From the NCBI GenBank assembly GCA_040902855.1, contig JBBDWN010000029.1:1-43755 (forward strand): 43,755 nt of DNA, given 5' to 3'. Positions 15,572-24,768 of the stretch are shown piece by piece. A model generated the notes under the pieces. The model did no database searches, had not been told where the DNA came from, and saw only the letters and a program-made list of their open reading frames with translations. The stretch is from DATHWB01 sp040902855. Lineage in GTDB: Bacteria; Actinomycetota; Acidimicrobiia; Spongiisociales; ZC4RG35. The position numbers were made by a program, and so were the translations under genes. Positions within the stretch are counted from its first letter, which is position 1; each line of letters begins with the position of its first letter.

Positions 15572-18500
15572 GAGCGGCCGCCATGATGGCGTCGATGACC
15601 GGTTCGCCCCGCTCTTCCGCCCGGCGGGCGGCTTCGAGGACCCGCTTGTAGTCCTTGGGCATGACCTTGACGAACATGGAGAGTGCGGCGGGCCAGTCGG
15701 TCAGGAGTCGCTCGGCCACCGCCGAGCCCGTCTCCCGGTGATGGACCTCGACCCGATCGCGGAGGAAGGCGCCATCATCGTCGTTCAGGGGATCGAGGTC
15801 GACCATTTCATGGTTGACCTTGGTGTGGAAATCTCTGGTCACGTCGAGCACATAGGCGATACCGCCCGACATCCCGGCAGCGAAGTTCCGTCCGGTCGGG
15901 CCGAGGATGACGGCCCTGCCTCCGGTCATGTATTCGCAGCCGTGGTCGCCGACACCCTCGACAACGGCGACCGCGCCTGAGTTCCGCACGCAGAAGCGTT
16001 CACCCACGAGCCCGCGGATGAACATCTCGCCGCTCGTGGCGCCGTAGAGGATGACGTTGCCGGCAATGACGTTGTCTTCAGCGACGATTCGAGAGTCGGC
16101 TGGCGGGCGGAGGACGAGGCGGCCGCCGGAGAGTCCCTTGCCCACGTAGTCGTTGGCGTCCCCAGTGAGTCGAAGAGTGATCCCCTTCGGGACGAAGGCC
16201 CCGAAGCTCATCCCGGCGGATCCCGTGAAGTTGACGGTGATCGTGTCGTCGGCCAGACCCTCCCCGCCTCGGCGCTTCGTGAGGTGGTGCCCCAACAAAG
16301 TCCCGACGGTGCGGTTGACGTTTCGGATCGGCAGGTCGAGGGTGACCCTCTCACCGGTTTCGATCGATGCCCCCGCGAGCTGGATCAGGGTCTGGTCGAG
16401 CGCCTTCTCCAGTCCGTGGTCCTGTCCCGTCTTCGCCGACCGGGGGGTGTCCGGCCCGAGATCGGGAACGTGGAGAATGGCCGAGAGGTCCAGACCCGTC
16501 GTCTTCCAGTTGCTGGCGGCGTCGGACACATCGAGGAGTTCGGCGTGGCCGATCGCCTCTGCGAGAGTTCGGAAACCGAGTTCGGCGAGCAGTTCCCGCA
16601 CCTCTTGGGCGATGAACTCCATGAAGTTGACGACGTACTCGGCCTTGCCGGAGAACTTCTTTCGCAGCTCGGGATTCTGGGTTGCGACACCGACGGGACA
16701 GGTGTCGAGGTGACAGACGCGCATCATGATGCAGCCGGAGACCACGAGGGGAGCGGTGGCGAACCCGTACTCGTCGGCGCCCAGGAGGGCAGCGATCATC
16801 ACGTCGCGACCCGTCTTGAGCTGGCCGTCGGCTTGGACCACGATTCGGTCGCGAAGCTCGTTGAGGAGCAGGGTCTGCTGTGTCTCGGCCAGCCCGAGTT
16901 CCCAGGGGACACCGGCATGCTTGAGCGACGTGAGTGGCGAGGCGCCGGTCCCGCCGTCGTGTCCCGAAATCAGGACGACGTCGGCTTTCGCCTTGGCGAC
17001 CCCGGCCGCGACTGTCCCGACTCCCATTTCCGCCACCAGCTTGACGTGCACCCTGGCGTCGGGATTGGCGTTCTTCAGGTCGTGGATGAGCTGCTTGAGG
17101 TCCTCGATCGAATAGATGTCGTGGTGCGGAGGCGGCGAGATCAGACCAACGCCGGGCGTTGAATATCTGGTCTTGGCGATCCACGGATACACCTTGTTGC
17201 CGGGGAGTTGTCCGCCCTCACCGGGCTTGGCGCCCTGCGCCATCTTGATCTGGAGGTCGTCGGCGTTCACCAGGTACTCGGACGTGACCCCGAACCGGCC
17301 CGAAGCGACCTGCTTGATCGCCGAGCGGCGCAGGTCACCGTTGGCATCCGGGGTGTAGCGGTCTGCGTCCTCTCCGCCTTCACCCGTGTTCGACTTGCCG
17401 CCGATCCGGTTCATGGCGATGGCGAGCGTCTCATGGGCTTCGCGTGAGATCGATCCATACGACATGGCGCCGGTCGAGAACCGCTTGACGATCTCCGAGA
17501 CCGATTCGACCTCCTCGATCGGCACCGGTGGCCGTTCGCCCGTCTTGAAGCGGAAGAGCCCTCGAAGGGTGGCCAACCGCTCGGTTTGGTCGTCGACGAG
17601 CTTGCTGTACTCCTTGAAGATGTCGTAGCGGCCCTCGCGGGTCGAATGCTGGAGCTTGAACACCGTCTCCGGCGCGAAGAGGTGGATTTCGCCTTCCCGA
17701 CGCCACTGGTACTCGCCGCCGAGGTCGAGATCCCGGTGAGCTCGTTCCGCAGGATTCGGGGCGAACGCCACACGATGGCGGAGTGCCACCTCTTCGGCGA
17801 CGATGTCGAGACCAATGCCTCCGAGGCGACTCGGTGTTCCCGTGAAGAACCGGTCGATCAGTTCGGCGCCGATACCGACTGCTTCGAAGATCTGTGAACC
17901 GATATAGGAGGGGACCGTGGAGATGCCCATCTTGGACATGACCTTGAGGATCCCGTTGCCGGCCGCGTTGATGTAGTTGGCGTGGGCGGTCTCCCGGTCG
18001 ATCGAGTCGACCTCGTACAGCTGCTGGTCGATCATCGAGTCGATCGTCTCAAACGCCAGGTACGGGTTGATGGCGGCCGCACCGTATCCGAGGAGGAGGC
18101 ACAGATGGTGCACCTCGCGCGCTTCTCCGGTTTCGACGATCAGCGTGATGCGGGTGCGGTTTTTCGTGCGGATGAGATGGTGGTGGACACCTGCCGTGAT
18201 CAGCAGGGCGGGTATCGGGGCATGAGCGGCGTCGACTCCTCGATCGGAGAGCACGATCCCCGAGACACCCTGCTCGATGAGGTCATCCACCTGGTCGAAA
18301 ACCGACTGGATGGCGGACCGCAAGCCCGCTTCGCCGGCGCCGACTTCGAACAGGCAGGGCACGACGGCGGTGAATCCTTCGACTGTCGGAACCTCCTCGA
18401 GATGCAAGAGCTGTTCGAGCTGGTCGTTGTCGATGATCGGGCTGTCCAGCTCGATCATGTTCGCTGAGCGCTCTCGCGGCGCGAAGAGGTTCCCCTCGGG

Positions 18501-20195
18501 TCCGATCATCGTGCGGAGAGCGGTGACCAGTTCTTCGCGGATGGCGTCGAGCGGAGGGTTGGTGACCTGTGCGAAAAGCTGCTTGAAGTAGTCGTACATC
18601 AGGCGCGGCCGGGCGGACAGCACCGCCACCGGCGTATCCGAACCCATCGATCCGAGCGCCTCCTTGCCGTCCCGGGCCATCGGCGCCAAGAGCAGTTTGA
18701 GCTCCTCGTGGGTGTAGCCGAACGTCTGTTGGCGCGAGAGGAGGGAGGAGGCTTCGCTTCGGTGTGACTCGCGCCGTTCGACGTCGTCGAGGTGCAGAAG
18801 TTGTCGGTCGAGCCACTCCCGATAGGGGCGGGCGGAAGCCAATTCGGCTTTGATCTCCTCGTCCCGGACGATCCGACCCTTCGTCGTGTCGACCAGGAAC
18901 ATCCTTCCAGGCTGCAGCCTGCCCTTTTCGATGATCTTGTGTGGCGGGATGTCGATGACTCCGACCTCCGACGCCATGATCACGAGGTCGTCGTCGGTGA
19001 CCCAATATCGGCTGGGGCGGAGGCCGTTGCGGTCGAGGACGGCGCCGATCACCCGACCGTCAGTGAAGGCGATCGAGGCCGGCCCATCCCACGGCTCCAT
19101 CAGCGAGGCGTGGTACTGGTAGAACGCTCGCACATCCGGATCCATGTGTTGATGTCGCTCCCACGGCTCGGGGATCATCATCAGCACCGCCTCGGTGATC
19201 GGATAGCCGCCCATGTAGAGCAACTCGAGCGCCTCGTCGAAACCGGCGGTGTCCGAGGCACCGGGGGAGCACACCGGGAAGATCCGGGACAGGTCGCCGG
19301 GGATCAGGTCCGTTTGGAGAAGCGTTTCGCGGGCGCGCATGAAGTTGCGATTGCCCTGAATGGTGTTGATCTCGCCGTTGTGAGCGACCATGCGGTACGG
19401 GTGGGCGAGCGGCCACATGGGGAACGTGTTGGTCGAGAACCGCGAGTGGACGAGAGCCATCGCGCTCTCGACCCGGTCGTCGTGGAGGTCGGGGAAGAAT
19501 TCGGCGACCTGTCGCGCCGTGAGCATTCCCTTGTACACGAACGTGCGGCACGAGAGGCTCGGGAAGTAGACGCCGTCATGCATCGTCGAGGCCCCGCCGA
19601 TCGCCTCGTTGACTTCGTCCGGTCCCGCCTGCAGGTGGATCTCATGTTCGATCCGTTTACGTAAGACGTAGGACTGGCGCTCCAAGGCCATGCCGCTCAG
19701 AGCCTTGCCGGCGATGAAGATCTGTTTGAAGCGGGGCATCGTCTCGAGCGCCGCCTTGCCGAGGATCGACGGCTCGACCGGGACATCGCGCCACCCGAGC
19801 ACGTCGAGGCCCTCGTCCTCCACGAGCTCCTCGATCCTTGCCCGGGCGACTCTGGCCTGCTCCCCGTCCTGGGGGAGGAACGCGATACCGGTGGCGTACG
19901 TACCTTCCGGGGGGAGTTCGAAGTCGACGACCGCCCGGAAGAACCGGTCAGGGACCTGGATGAGGATGCCCGCACCGTCTCCGGTGAGGGGATCGGCTCC
20001 CGTCGCCCCGCGGTGTTCGAGATTGCAGACGGCGTCGATGCCGTGCTGGACGATCTGATGGCTTCTTCGGCCCTTGAGGTCGACGACGAAGTTGACGCCA
20101 CAGGAGTCGTGCTCGGCCTCCTCCCGGTACAGACCGTGGCGCTGGGCGGCGGCGCGGGCGTCCACACGGCGGGTGTGGTGGGATGCGTCCGTCAT
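15564..20195 (-). CDS. gltB: glutamate synthase large (alpha) subunit
   Basis: About 1543 residues, full length. The glutaminase nucleophile is C32 in EHDSCGVNF, exposed after removal of a 31-residue propeptide. The central region has the FMN/synthase motifs (SYGSISREAHETLA, KPGEGGQLPGNKV, GHDGGTGASPL). The [3Fe-4S] cysteines are in CIMMRVCHLDTCPVG. The C-terminal beta-helix ends near TGGRAVILGPTGRNFAAGMSGG. I chose ATG 20195 because GAGGAGGGG lies just upstream; the frame continues to 20243 without a better site. A 14-bp palindrome near the promoter suggests repression or activation by a dimeric regulator. Confidence 0.97.
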   Translation of the reverse strand: MTDASHHTRRVDARAAAQRHGLYREEAEHDSCGVNFVVDLKGRRSHQIVQHGIDAVCNLEHRGATGADPLTGDGAGILIQVPDRFFRAVVDFELPPEGTYATGIAFLPQDGEQARVARARIEELVEDEGLDVLGWRDVPVEPSILGKAALETMPRFKQIFIAGKALSGMALERQSYVLRKRIEHEIHLQAGPDEVNEAIGGASTMHDGVYFPSLSCRTFVYKGMLTARQVAEFFPDLHDDRVESAMALVHSRFSTNTFPMWPLAHPYRMVAHNGEINTIQGNRNFMRARETLLQTDLIPGDLSRIFPVCSPGASDTAGFDEALELLYMGGYPITEAVLMMIPEPWERHQHMDPDVRAFYQYHASLMEPWDGPASIAFTDGRVIGAVLDRNGLRPSRYWVTDDDLVIMASEVGVIDIPPHKIIEKGRLQPGRMFLVDTTKGRIVRDEEIKAELASARPYREWLDRQLLHLDDVERRESHRSEASSLLSRQQTFGYTHEELKLLLAPMARDGKEALGSMGSDTPVAVLSARPRLMYDYFKQLFAQVTNPPLDAIREELVTALRTMIGPEGNLFAPRERSANMIELDSPIIDNDQLEQLLHLEEVPTVEGFTAVVPCLFEVGAGEAGLRSAIQSVFDQVDDLIEQGVSGIVLSDRGVDAAHAPIPALLITAGVHHHLIRTKNRTRITLIVETGEAREVHHLCLLLGYGAAAINPYLAFETIDSMIDQQLYEVDSIDRETAHANYINAAGNGILKVMSKMGISTVPSYIGSQIFEAVGIGAELIDRFFTGTPSRLGGIGLDIVAEEVALRHRVAFAPNPAERAHRDLDLGGEYQWRREGEIHLFAPETVFKLQHSTREGRYDIFKEYSKLVDDQTERLATLRGLFRFKTGERPPVPIEEVESVSEIVKRFSTGAMSYGSISREAHETLAIAMNRIGGKSNTGEGGEDADRYTPDANGDLRRSAIKQVASGRFGVTSEYLVNADDLQIKMAQGAKPGEGGQLPGNKVYPWIAKTRYSTPGVGLISPPPHHDIYSIEDLKQLIHDLKNANPDARVHVKLVAEMGVGTVAAGVAKAKADVVLISGHDGGTGASPLTSLKHAGVPWELGLAETQQTLLLNELRDRIVVQADGQLKTGRDVMIAALLGADEYGFATAPLVVSGCIMMRVCHLDTCPVGVATQNPELRKKFSGKAEYVVNFMEFIAQEVRELLAELGFRTLAEAIGHAELLDVSDAASNWKTTGLDLSAILHVPDLGPDTPRSAKTGQDHGLEKALDQTLIQLAGASIETGERVTLDLPIRNVNRTVGTLLGHHLTKRRGGEGLADDTITVNFTGSAGMSFGAFVPKGITLRLTGDANDYVGKGLSGGRLVLRPPADSRIVAEDNVIAGNVILYGATSGEMFIRGLVGERFCVRNSGAVAVVEGVGDHGCEYMTGGRAVILGPTGRNFAAGMSGGIAYVLDVTRDFHTKVNHEMVDLDPLNDDDGAFLRDRVEVHHRETGSAVAERLLTDWPAALSMFVKVMPKDYKRVLEAARRAEERGEPVIDAIMAAAHG

Positions 20196-20223
20196 GTGCC
20201 CCTCCTCGCGGCGTTCGGCATTA

Positions 20224-20237
20224 TGCGCATATGCGCA
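20224..20237. promoter_or_regulatory. 14-bp perfect palindrome upstream of gltB
   Basis: TGCGCATATGCGCA is self-complementary. On the minus strand it overlaps the upstream edge of a CATAAT -10-like box (20220-20225) that lies 24 nt before the gltB ATG, so a bound dimer would affect gltB. The regulator is unknown. Confidence 0.5.
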
Positions 20238-20329
20238 AGTCAAGATTCTACGTCGAAAGCGCTTGCACCAACCAATCCGCGGGAGCCGAGAACGATCCCT
20301 GCGGAATACCGTTCAGGTGTGATGCGCTT

Positions 20330-20347
20330 TACACTACGTGCATAGTG
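20330..20347 (+). promoter_or_regulatory. sufB promoter -10 overlapped by an inverted repeat
   Basis: TACACT (20330-20335) is a plausible -10. Overlapping it, CACTA (20332-20336) and TAGTG (20343-20347) form an inverted repeat with a 6-nt spacer. The ATG of sufB follows a GAGGTGA ribosome-binding site at 20362-20368. SUF genes are commonly controlled by Fe-S-sensing repressors binding such repeats; the regulator here is not seen in the window. Confidence 0.45.
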
Positions 20348-20375
20348 CAAATTCGACCGCAGAGGTGATCGCCTG

Positions 20376-21788
20376 ATGGCAACCGTCGATATTGATCTCG
20401 GTGCATACAAGCTCGGCTGGCACGACTCGGAAGACGAGTACGTGTTCAAGCCCCAGAAGGGTCTGTCCGAAGAGATCATCCGCCAGATGTCGAAGATCAA
20501 GGACGAGCCCGACTGGATGCTCGACTTCCGCCTCAAGTCCTACAAGCGGTTCCTCGCCAAGCCTCTTCCGACGTGGGGTGGCGGCGGCGCACTCGAAGAC
20601 ATCGATTTCGACGACATCTACTACTACGTCAAGCCCACCGAAGGTCAGTCCAAAGACTGGGACATGGTTCCCGAGTCGATCAAGGCGACCTATGAGAAGC
20701 TGGGCATTCCGGAGGCCGAACGAAAGTACCTCGCCGGAGTCACGGCCCAGTACGAGTCCGAGGTCGTCTACCACCGCAACCGGGAGGACCTCGAAGAACT
20801 CGGCGTGCTCTTCTGCGACATGGATACGGCGGTGCGCGAGTACCCGGAGATCGTCCAGGAGTACATGGGAACGATCATCCCGCCCAACGACAACAAGTTC
20901 GCCGCGCTCAACTCGGCGGTCTGGTCAGGCGGGTCCTTCATCTACGTCCCGCCCGGCGTGCACCTCGATCAACCGCTCCAGGCCTACTTCCGGATCAACT
21001 CCGAGAACATGGGTCAGTTCGAGCGGACGCTCATCATCGTCGACGAAGACGCGTTCTGTCACTACGTCGAAGGGTGCTCTGCTCCGATCTGGACGTCGGA
21101 CTCGCTGCACTCGGCCGTGGTCGAGATCGTGGTCAAGAAGGGCGGCCGATGCCGCTACACGACCATCCAGAACTGGTCGAACAACGTCTACAACCTCGTC
21201 ACCAAGCGGGCTGCCGCCTACGAGAACGCCACGATGGAGTGGATCGACGGCAACCTCGGGTCGAAGCTCACGATGAAGTACCCGGCCGTCTGGCTGATGG
21301 AGCCGGGCGCGCACGGCGAGGTGCTGTCGATCGCATTCGCCGGTGAGGGCCAGCATCAGGACGCCGGAGCGAAGATGGTCCACGTCGCACCGAACACCAC
21401 TTCGACGATCGTGTCCAAGTCCATTTCGAAGAACGGTGGACGGGCGGGCTACCGGGGGCTCGTCCGTGTTGAAGAGGGAGCGGTCAATTCCAAGAGCTTC
21501 GTCCGTTGCGACGCGCTGATCCTCGACGACCACTCACGTTCGGATACCTATCCGTCCATGGAGATCGAGGAGAACGACGCCGAGATCGGACACGAGGCGA
21601 CCGTCTCGAAGGTGGGAGACGAGCAGCTCTTCTATCTCCGGAGCCGCGGACTCACCGAGGACCAGGCCACGTCGATGATCGTCGCCGGGTTCATCGAGCC
21701 GATCGTGCGTGAACTCCCGATGGAATACGCGGTCGAGATGAACCGCCTGATCGAGCTCAACATGGCCGAAGCCGGCGCCATCGGCTGA
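20376..21788 (+). CDS. sufB: Fe-S cluster assembly scaffold SufB
   Basis: 470 residues, full length. It matches SufB throughout: an N-terminal YKLGWHDSEDEYVFKP region, YYYVKPTEGQSKDWDMVP, NSAVWSGGSFIYVPPGVH, HYVEGCSAPIW, then the core with GEVLSIAFAGEGQHQDAGAKM. The conserved Cys is in SFVRCDALILDDHSRSDTYP. With SufC and SufD it builds [4Fe-4S] clusters. No sufC, sufD, sufS, sufU or sufR lies beside it; the next gene is an unrelated small membrane protein on the other strand, which is unusual for this family. Confidence 0.96.
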   Translation: MATVDIDLGAYKLGWHDSEDEYVFKPQKGLSEEIIRQMSKIKDEPDWMLDFRLKSYKRFLAKPLPTWGGGGALEDIDFDDIYYYVKPTEGQSKDWDMVPESIKATYEKLGIPEAERKYLAGVTAQYESEVVYHRNREDLEELGVLFCDMDTAVREYPEIVQEYMGTIIPPNDNKFAALNSAVWSGGSFIYVPPGVHLDQPLQAYFRINSENMGQFERTLIIVDEDAFCHYVEGCSAPIWTSDSLHSAVVEIVVKKGGRCRYTTIQNWSNNVYNLVTKRAAAYENATMEWIDGNLGSKLTMKYPAVWLMEPGAHGEVLSIAFAGEGQHQDAGAKMVHVAPNTTSTIVSKSISKNGGRAGYRGLVRVEEGAVNSKSFVRCDALILDDHSRSDTYPSMEIEENDAEIGHEATVSKVGDEQLFYLRSRGLTEDQATSMIVAGFIEPIVRELPMEYAVEMNRLIELNMAEAGAIG

Positions 21789-21798
21789 TCGAGTCAAG

Positions 21799-21926
21799 CG
21801 CGAACCCTGGGTTCGGCACCACCTCTGAGGTGGTGTACGTGCCTCAGTTCGCAGACACCGTCGCTACGCGATCTGAACTCGTGCGCGAAAACCACCGTAT
21901 AGGTGGTCCTGAACCCTGGGTACGCG
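21799..21926. repeat. 128-nt inverted duplication made of nested palindromes
   Basis: Bases 21799-21850 are repeated in reverse complement at 21875-21926, with 39 of 52 positions matching by my count, around a 24-nt centre. Each arm itself contains two hairpins: a palindrome built on GAACCCTGGGTTC (21801-21815; the copy near 21911-21922 is imperfect), and ACCACC...GGTGGT (21817-21835 and 21891-21907). It fills the whole gap between the convergent sufB and the small membrane-protein gene. It resembles a pair of head-to-head extragenic palindromic units and could also terminate transcription from both sides. No T-run is present. Confidence 0.7.
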
Positions 21927-21927
21927 A

Positions 21928-22197
21928 CTAGCGGTTGGAGGCGGAGACGGCGAGGCCGAGGACCAGGCCGCCGATGAAGGACCAGAGCCAGCTGAAGCCG
22001 CCGCCGGCGTCGAAGATCGGGTCGACGTTGGCGATCCGCATGATCGCGCCGAGCGAGATTCCTCCGATCGCGCCCACCAGGATGGCGCCGATCAGATTGG
22101 ACCGGAGCGATCCCAAAAGTCCGCCCAGCAGGCCGCCGATCCCTCCGGAGAGGGCAATGAGGAGAACCGCCTGGTTCGTGACGTCGTCGAAGGGCAT
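21928..22197 (-). CDS. small glycine-rich membrane protein
   Basis: 89 residues with three hydrophobic segments. The first has the pattern GGIGGLLGGLLGSL, followed by IGAILVGAIGGISLGAIM and SWLWSFIGGLVLGLAV. Function is unknown; it has a general likeness to small GlsB/YeaQ-type membrane proteins but I cannot assign it. It begins 30 nt after the sigma factor gene on the same strand, so it is probably in its operon. Its stop is TAG, rare in this window. Confidence 0.65.
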   Translation of the reverse strand: MPFDDVTNQAVLLIALSGGIGGLLGGLLGSLRSNLIGAILVGAIGGISLGAIMRIANVDPIFDAGGGFSWLWSFIGGLVLGLAVSASNR

Positions 22198-22227
22198 GGC
22201 CAGACAAGCTACCCCGACGAACCCTTC

Positions 22228-23154
22228 CTACAAGAGTTCTTCGAGATCCACCCCGCATGATGGATGGCGCAGTTTGGCGAGCGCCCTGGTCTCGATGTTC
22301 CGCACCCGCTCACGAGTCAGGCCGAGATGTTTGCCCACGGCAGACATCGTCCACGGGTCGTCGCCCGAGAGCCCGAATCGGAGATCGACGATGATCCGCT
22401 CCTCGTCGTCGAGGTGTGCGAGAGCTGTCAGCATGTGAGAGCGGCGGTCCGCTTCGGCGGTTTCGAGATACGGGTCGGGAGCCGCGACGTCGACCACGAA
22501 CTCGTGCAGTTCGGAGTCTCCATCCTCGCCGACCGGACGGTCCAGTGAGACCGTGTCCGTCGGCGCTCGAACGGCGGCTTCCACCTTGTCGATGTCGAGG
22601 CCGCTGTATTCGGCGATCTCGTGAAGGGTTGGCGGTCGCCGCAGCGTCTCGAACAGGATCTGTCTGGTGTCGTGGACGGTGCGGACGATGTCCACCATGT
22701 GCACGGGGAGCCGGATGGTGCGAGCGGCGTTGCCGAGACCTCGACTGATGGCCTGGCGGATCCACCAGGTGGCGTAGGTCGAGAACTTGAAACCCTTCTT
22801 CCAGTCGTACTTCTCGACGGCTCGGATGAGGCCGAGGTTGCCCTCCTGGATGAGATCGAGGAGGTCGAGGCCGCGACCGGCGTAGCGCTTGGCGATCGAG
22901 ATGACGAGACGCAGGTTGGCGCGGATGAAGGCCATTTTCGCCTCCTCGCCCTGCTCGACGATTCGTTGGAGGCGACGGCGTTCCTCGGCGTCCAGGTCGG
23001 GCCCGGTCTCGAGTCGGATGGCTGCCCGGCGGCCGTGCTCCATCGTGCGAGACAGCCGAATCTCGTCTTCCGCGGTCAGGAGCGTGTGGGAGGAGACCTC
23101 GTCGAGGTACATGCCGATCGTGTCGGCTGCGGATGCCGAATGGCGGTTGGACAC
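22228..23154 (-). CDS. RNA polymerase sigma-70 factor, group 2-like
   Basis: About 308 residues. Region 1.2 is DTIGMYLDEVSSHTLLT, region 2 includes ANLRLVISIAKRYAGRGLD, DLIQEGNLGLIRAVEKYDW and FSTYATWWIRQAI. Region 3 follows, and region 4 ends with LGLTRERVRNIETRALAKLR. The long region 1.1 of a housekeeping sigma is missing, so I favour a SigB/HrdB-type non-essential or alternative primary-like factor. I chose GTG 23154 because GGAGAGGGG lies 6 nt upstream; the frame is open to 23250 but that part is unlike the family. A small membrane protein gene follows. Confidence 0.92.
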   Translation of the reverse strand: MSNRHSASAADTIGMYLDEVSSHTLLTAEDEIRLSRTMEHGRRAAIRLETGPDLDAEERRRLQRIVEQGEEAKMAFIRANLRLVISIAKRYAGRGLDLLDLIQEGNLGLIRAVEKYDWKKGFKFSTYATWWIRQAISRGLGNAARTIRLPVHMVDIVRTVHDTRQILFETLRRPPTLHEIAEYSGLDIDKVEAAVRAPTDTVSLDRPVGEDGDSELHEFVVDVAAPDPYLETAEADRRSHMLTALAHLDDEERIIVDLRFGLSGDDPWTMSAVGKHLGLTRERVRNIETRALAKLRHPSCGVDLEELL

Positions 23155-23221
23155 GAGAACCCCCTCTCCGTCCCAGCAGTCGCTGCGTTCACGGTGCGGG
23201 ATGGTCCCGACACCGGTGGCC

Positions 23222-23250
23222 AACGTATCACCAGGGTGTGACGGCTGCAA
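23222..23250 (-). promoter_or_regulatory. promoter of the sigma factor gene
   Basis: On the minus strand TTGCAG (23245-23250) and TACGTT (23222-23227) are separated by 17 bp, with TG one base before the -10 as in extended -10 promoters. The transcript would have a leader of about 60 nt. Confidence 0.45.
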
Positions 23251-23288
23251 TGAAGATTCGCCGAGGTTCGCCTAACTGCCGCAGTTCG

Positions 23289-23294
23289 TACACT
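23289..23294 (+). promoter_or_regulatory. -10-like box for the glycosidase-like gene
   Basis: TACACT ends 10 nt before the GTG at 23305 and there is no ribosome-binding site, so the transcript may be leaderless or nearly so. Confidence 0.35.
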
Positions 23295-23304
23295 TAGCCG
23301 GGCA

Positions 23305-24768
23305 GTGGCGAAACGCACACATCAACTTCGGGTCCTTCTCGTCATCACCCTCGTCTGGGCGGGGTGGGCGGGCTTCGCCTCGTTCGGACCGGAGACTTCG
23401 GCTGCTGTTGCTGTGGTAGACGAGCGCGGCGAGCCGGTTCCGGGAGCGCTGCTCGTGGCCGACGGCTCGGAGAAGGCGACGACCGGTCCCGACGGCGTCG
23501 CGACGCTGGACTGGCCGGACGACGGACACCTCATCGTCGAGGCTGATGGCTTCCTGCCACAGCCGGTGACATCCCCCACCGTGGACTCGGCGACAACCGT
23601 GCGGCTCATGCCGCACACTCTGCGCGGGATTGTCCAGGATCCCGACGGGCGGCCGGTCGAAGGCGTGTACGTCGAATCCGGTCGAGGGAGCGCGGTGTCT
23701 GGTCCCGATGGTTCGTTCTCCGTCCGGCTGGCCGAACCAGGCGAGGTCAGGGTCTGGCGTCCCGCCTGGCACCTCGCAGACTTCGAATGGGATGGCGGTC
23801 TCGGCGAACGCACGATCCAGATCGAGCCGCGGGTGGTGAAAGCGGTCCACGTCACCGGCGAAGTGGCCGGCGATCCCGTCCGGTGGAAGGCGATCCTCGA
23901 TCTGAAGGCAGAGACCGAGTTGAACGGGGTGATGCTGGACCTCAAAGACGAGTACGGCCTCATCTACTACGACACCGCCGTCGGCGTGGCCGAGGAAGCC
24001 AACGCCGACTACCCGCTGTACGACCTCGGCGAGATCGTGAGGGACGTCGACGCCCGCGATCTCTACCTGATCGGCCGGATCGTGACATTCCAGGACCCGC
24101 AGGCCGCCCAGCGCATACCCGATATCGCGGCGTGGAACACCGCCACGGACGGTCCCTACAACAACAACGGGCAGTGGTTCCTCGATCCGACCGATCCCAA
24201 GGCCAGGGGGTATGCCCTCTCGCTCGCGGTCGAGGCATGTCAGCTCGGCGTCGACGAGATCCAGTTCGACTACGTCCGCTACCCCGATGGCCTTCCCGAC
24301 ACCGTCGTCTTCGACGGCGGTTCGGATTCGGAAACGAGGGTCGCCACGATCGAGTCGTTCCTGCTCGAAGCGCGCGAGGTCTTGCATCCGCTCGGATGCG
24401 CGGTGGCAGCAGACATCTTCGGTTTCATCACGACGGCGCGCGACGACGGAGGAATTGGCCAGCAGTGGGACGTCCTCGTCGACGCCGTCGACGTCGCCTC
24501 GCCGATGCTCTACCCCAGCCACTACTCGGCGGACTGGTATGGCTTTGCCCGTCCGGTCGATCACCCGGGTGAAATGGTGCACCGGGCCCTTCAAGACGGA
24601 ATCTCCCGGCTGGAGCGGGGCGCCATCATCCGACCGTGGCTGCAGGATTTCGGCTACACGGCCGACCAGGTGAGAGCGCAGACCGAGTCGGCCGAGGCGT
24701 TCGGACTCGGCTGGATGCTGTGGAACGCCTTCTCCAATGTGAGCGTCGACGCCCTCGATCCGGGGTGA
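23305..24768 (+). CDS. exported putative glycoside hydrolase (DUF4015-type) with carboxypeptidase-regulatory-like domains
   Basis: 487 residues. A single N-terminal hydrophobic segment (about 9-27) exports or anchors it. Residues 33-90 and about 108-160 look like two small beta-sandwich domains (DERGEPVPGALL and DPDGRPVEGVYVESG are typical starts). The rest is a TIM-barrel with VMLDLKDEYGLIYYDT, VDEIQFDYVRYPDG and DVASPMLYPSHY, the hallmark of the DUF4015 putative glycosidase family. The substrate is unknown. The last four bases overlap the start of the uracil-DNA glycosylase gene (GTGA), although no functional link is obvious. Confidence 0.85.
   Translation: MAKRTHQLRVLLVITLVWAGWAGFASFGPETSAAVAVVDERGEPVPGALLVADGSEKATTGPDGVATLDWPDDGHLIVEADGFLPQPVTSPTVDSATTVRLMPHTLRGIVQDPDGRPVEGVYVESGRGSAVSGPDGSFSVRLAEPGEVRVWRPAWHLADFEWDGGLGERTIQIEPRVVKAVHVTGEVAGDPVRWKAILDLKAETELNGVMLDLKDEYGLIYYDTAVGVAEEANADYPLYDLGEIVRDVDARDLYLIGRIVTFQDPQAAQRIPDIAAWNTATDGPYNNNGQWFLDPTDPKARGYALSLAVEACQLGVDEIQFDYVRYPDGLPDTVVFDGGSDSETRVATIESFLLEAREVLHPLGCAVAADIFGFITTARDDGGIGQQWDVLVDAVDVASPMLYPSHYSADWYGFARPVDHPGEMVHRALQDGISRLERGAIIRPWLQDFGYTADQVRAQTESAEAFGLGWMLWNAFSNVSVDALDPG

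Noticed and set aside
14552..17162. Long plus-strand ORFs opposite gltD and gltB
   Set aside because: They are shadows of full-length glutamate synthase genes.
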